Assembly: GCA_014359885.1 (NCBI GenBank)
Contig: JACIYN010000013.1
Location: 62,001 to 126,000 of the forward strand
Length of the DNA: 64,000 bases
Direction of reading: 5' to 3'
DNA from: Desulfacinum sp.
GTDB taxonomy: Bacteria; Desulfobacterota; Syntrophobacteria; Syntrophobacterales; DSM-9756
Shown here: positions 63,088 to 64,000 of the stretch, piece by piece
Position numbering within the stretch: the stretch's first letter is position 1
How the letters are laid out: each line of letters begins with the position of its first letter
Translations under genes and position numbers: made by a program
The notes under the pieces: model-generated
Database searches by the model: none
Told to the model about the DNA's origin: nothing
Seen by the model: the letters and a program-made list of their open reading frames with translations, nothing else

Positions 63088-63203
63088 GCTACGAGAAAAG
63101 GGTTCATCCCCGGCGTTTCGGGCAAGCTCTTGGATCACCGCGGGGCAGGGCCCCGCCTTGAAGGAACATGCGGAATTTCTACGAGCCACGCTTCTTTCCC
63201 GTG

Positions 63204-63225
63204 GGGGCGGTTCGCGAACCGCCCC
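63204..63225. repeat. Perfect palindrome, GC-rich relative of the GTAGGGGCG family
   Basis: 22-base perfect palindrome with arms GGGGCGGTTCG and CGAACCGCCCC, flanked by GTG/TAC so that it reads GTGGGGGCG ... CGCCCCTAC overall. Confidence 0.7.
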
Positions 63226-63346
63226 TACCCAAGGGGTCTAGGCTCCTTGCACGGGCGGCTGGATGCCCACCCTGCAGGACCACACCAGGAAAGAGAATCG
63301 TCCAATTTCCATGCTACGTGGCCTTGTTCTGTTCTTGCGAACGGCC

Positions 63347-63376
63347 TGTAGGGGCGAATCATCATTCGCCCCTACA
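63347..63376. repeat. Palindromic repeat, GTAGGGGCGAA family
   Basis: Arms TGTAGGGGCGAAT and ATTCGCCCCTACA, 13 bases each, perfect, loop CATC. Same outer 11 bases as the element at 47205-47236, including the ATC loop. Confidence 0.8.
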
Positions 63377-63480
63377 TTCGTTTGCTTCTGAAGAGTGCGT
63401 CTTCTCCTTCGCCACCGCGGCCGACCGTGATGCGAGCTGATTCGAAACAATCACGCTTCTGGTCTTTTGCGGGCGCGGCC

Positions 63481-64000
63481 CTATCGAGAGCGTGCTTCCG
63501 CAAACCGAAGGGCCTTTTCCAGGCGCCGCAACACGGTTTCCTTGCCCAAGATGTCGATGATCTCAAAAAGACCGGGGCTGGCCGTCACCCCTGTCAGGGC
63601 CACCCGGACCGGCTGGGCGATCTTGCCGAGCTTCACGCCCAGATCCTCGGCCATCCGGCGGAAAGCCTTTTCCAGTTCCGCCTCTTCGAACCGCTCCAGG
63701 CCCTTCAGCGTCTCGATCAGCCTCTTCAGGGGCCCGGCCAGCTCCGGCGTCAAGAATTTCTCCGCCGCCTTGGGATCGTATTCCACGTCCTCCACCAGAT
63801 AGAAAGCGGCGGCGTCGGCCATTTCCCGCAAAGTGCGGCACCTGGGCTGGAGTGTGGCCACGGCTCGCTCCAGGTAGTCGTCTCCGTGGTCCGGATAGCC
63901 CCGTTCGGCCAAGAAAGGCTTGAGGAGGCGAACGATCTCCCCGGCCGGTTTTTCCTTGATATAGTGGGCGTTCAGCCACAGGAGCTTTTCCTGGTCAAAG
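63481..64000 (-). CDS. gltX: Glutamyl-tRNA synthetase, C-terminal part (5' end outside window)
   Basis: The last 172 residues or so of a GltX protein. The frame is open to the window edge, where it reads FDQEKLLWLNAHYIKEK, the conserved block at the start of the anticodon-binding region. The following ERAVATLQPRCRTLREMADA, FLTPELAGPLKRLIETL, VRVALTGVTASPGLFEIIDI and GKETVLRRLEKAL match the class I GluRS C-terminal domains. The catalytic half with HIGH and KMSKS lies beyond position 64000. A gene-free repeat region follows its stop. Confidence 0.93.
   Translation of the reverse strand, partial: FDQEKLLWLNAHYIKEKPAGEIVRLLKPFLAERGYPDHGDDYLERAVATLQPRCRTLREMADAAAFYLVEDVEYDPKAAEKFLTPELAGPLKRLIETLKGLERFEEAELEKAFRRMAEDLGVKLGKIAQPVRVALTGVTASPGLFEIIDILGKETVLRRLEKALRFAEARSR

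Larger units (their letters stand above)
62616..63480. repeat. Repeat-rich, gene-free region
   Basis: 865 bases between gltX and the sensor gene. It includes GCGGGGCTTCAGCCCCGC near 62818, a 185-base element bounded by inverted repeats (62903-63087), CTCCCGCGCAAGCGGGAG near 62943, GGGGCGGTTCGCGAACCGCC at 63204-63223 continuing to 63225, and the GTAGGGGCGAAT palindrome at 63347-63376. No coding frame was convincing. Confidence 0.7.

Overview
The window is 64 kb of GC-rich bacterial chromosome. It most resembles a sulfate-reducing or syntrophic member of the Desulfobacterota (old Deltaproteobacteria, Syntrophobacter/Desulfacinum-like). That placement is an inference from gene content: a PxxKW cysteine-rich protein, pyruvate:ferredoxin oxidoreductase subunits, acyl-CoA ligase plus etfBA, a sigma-54 pilA promoter with a pilS kinase, and a delta-type chemotaxis operon. 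No rRNA, tRNA, CRISPR array, prophage or complete insertion sequence was seen.

Region 1 (1-17.7 kb) is a signalling and motility block. A GGDEF diguanylate cyclase (+) converges on a long minus-strand series. In transcription order this is: hybrid histidine kinase, lipoprotein, flaG, response regulator, response regulator with an HD-GYP domain, PilZ protein, histidine kinase, two small unknown genes, cheR, cheD, a CheY-like regulator, cheX, cheB, cheY, cheA and cheZ. A FliA-like promoter lies just before cheR. CheA carries a paired motif like the c-di-GMP-binding MshEN fold, and CheZ carries an extra N-terminal domain. No cheW or MCP gene is present.

Region 2 (18-33 kb) is a type IV pilus block. 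A small exported protein, PilY1 and a DsbC-like thiol isomerase (+) converge on a minus-strand minor-pilin operon (pilin, lipoprotein, FimT/GspH, PilV, PilW, PilX). Further along the minus strand lie an AT-rich membrane/TPR gene and the major pilin pilA, which has a clear sigma-54 promoter and upstream TGTC-type sites. pilP stands alone on the plus strand.

Region 3 (33-44 kb) holds housekeeping and pilus-motor genes on the minus strand: lspA, ileS, groES-groEL (CIRCE-controlled), pilS, pilC and pilB.

Region 4 (44-64 kb) is metabolism: a PxxKW protein, porA-porB (+), an operon of DUF1015, TrmN6-like methyltransferase, SDR and FabH (-), a DnaJ-domain/DUF434 pair (-), an acyl-CoA ligase (-), etfB-etfA (-) with a FadR-like operator, mnmG (-), a YhcC-type radical SAM protein (+), a sensor protein with a degenerate kinase domain (-), and the 3' part of gltX (-) cut by the window end.

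Intergenic gaps around 24.5, 33.9, 47.2, 54.6-55.3 and 62.6-63.5 kb are filled with short dispersed palindromic repeats of several families.
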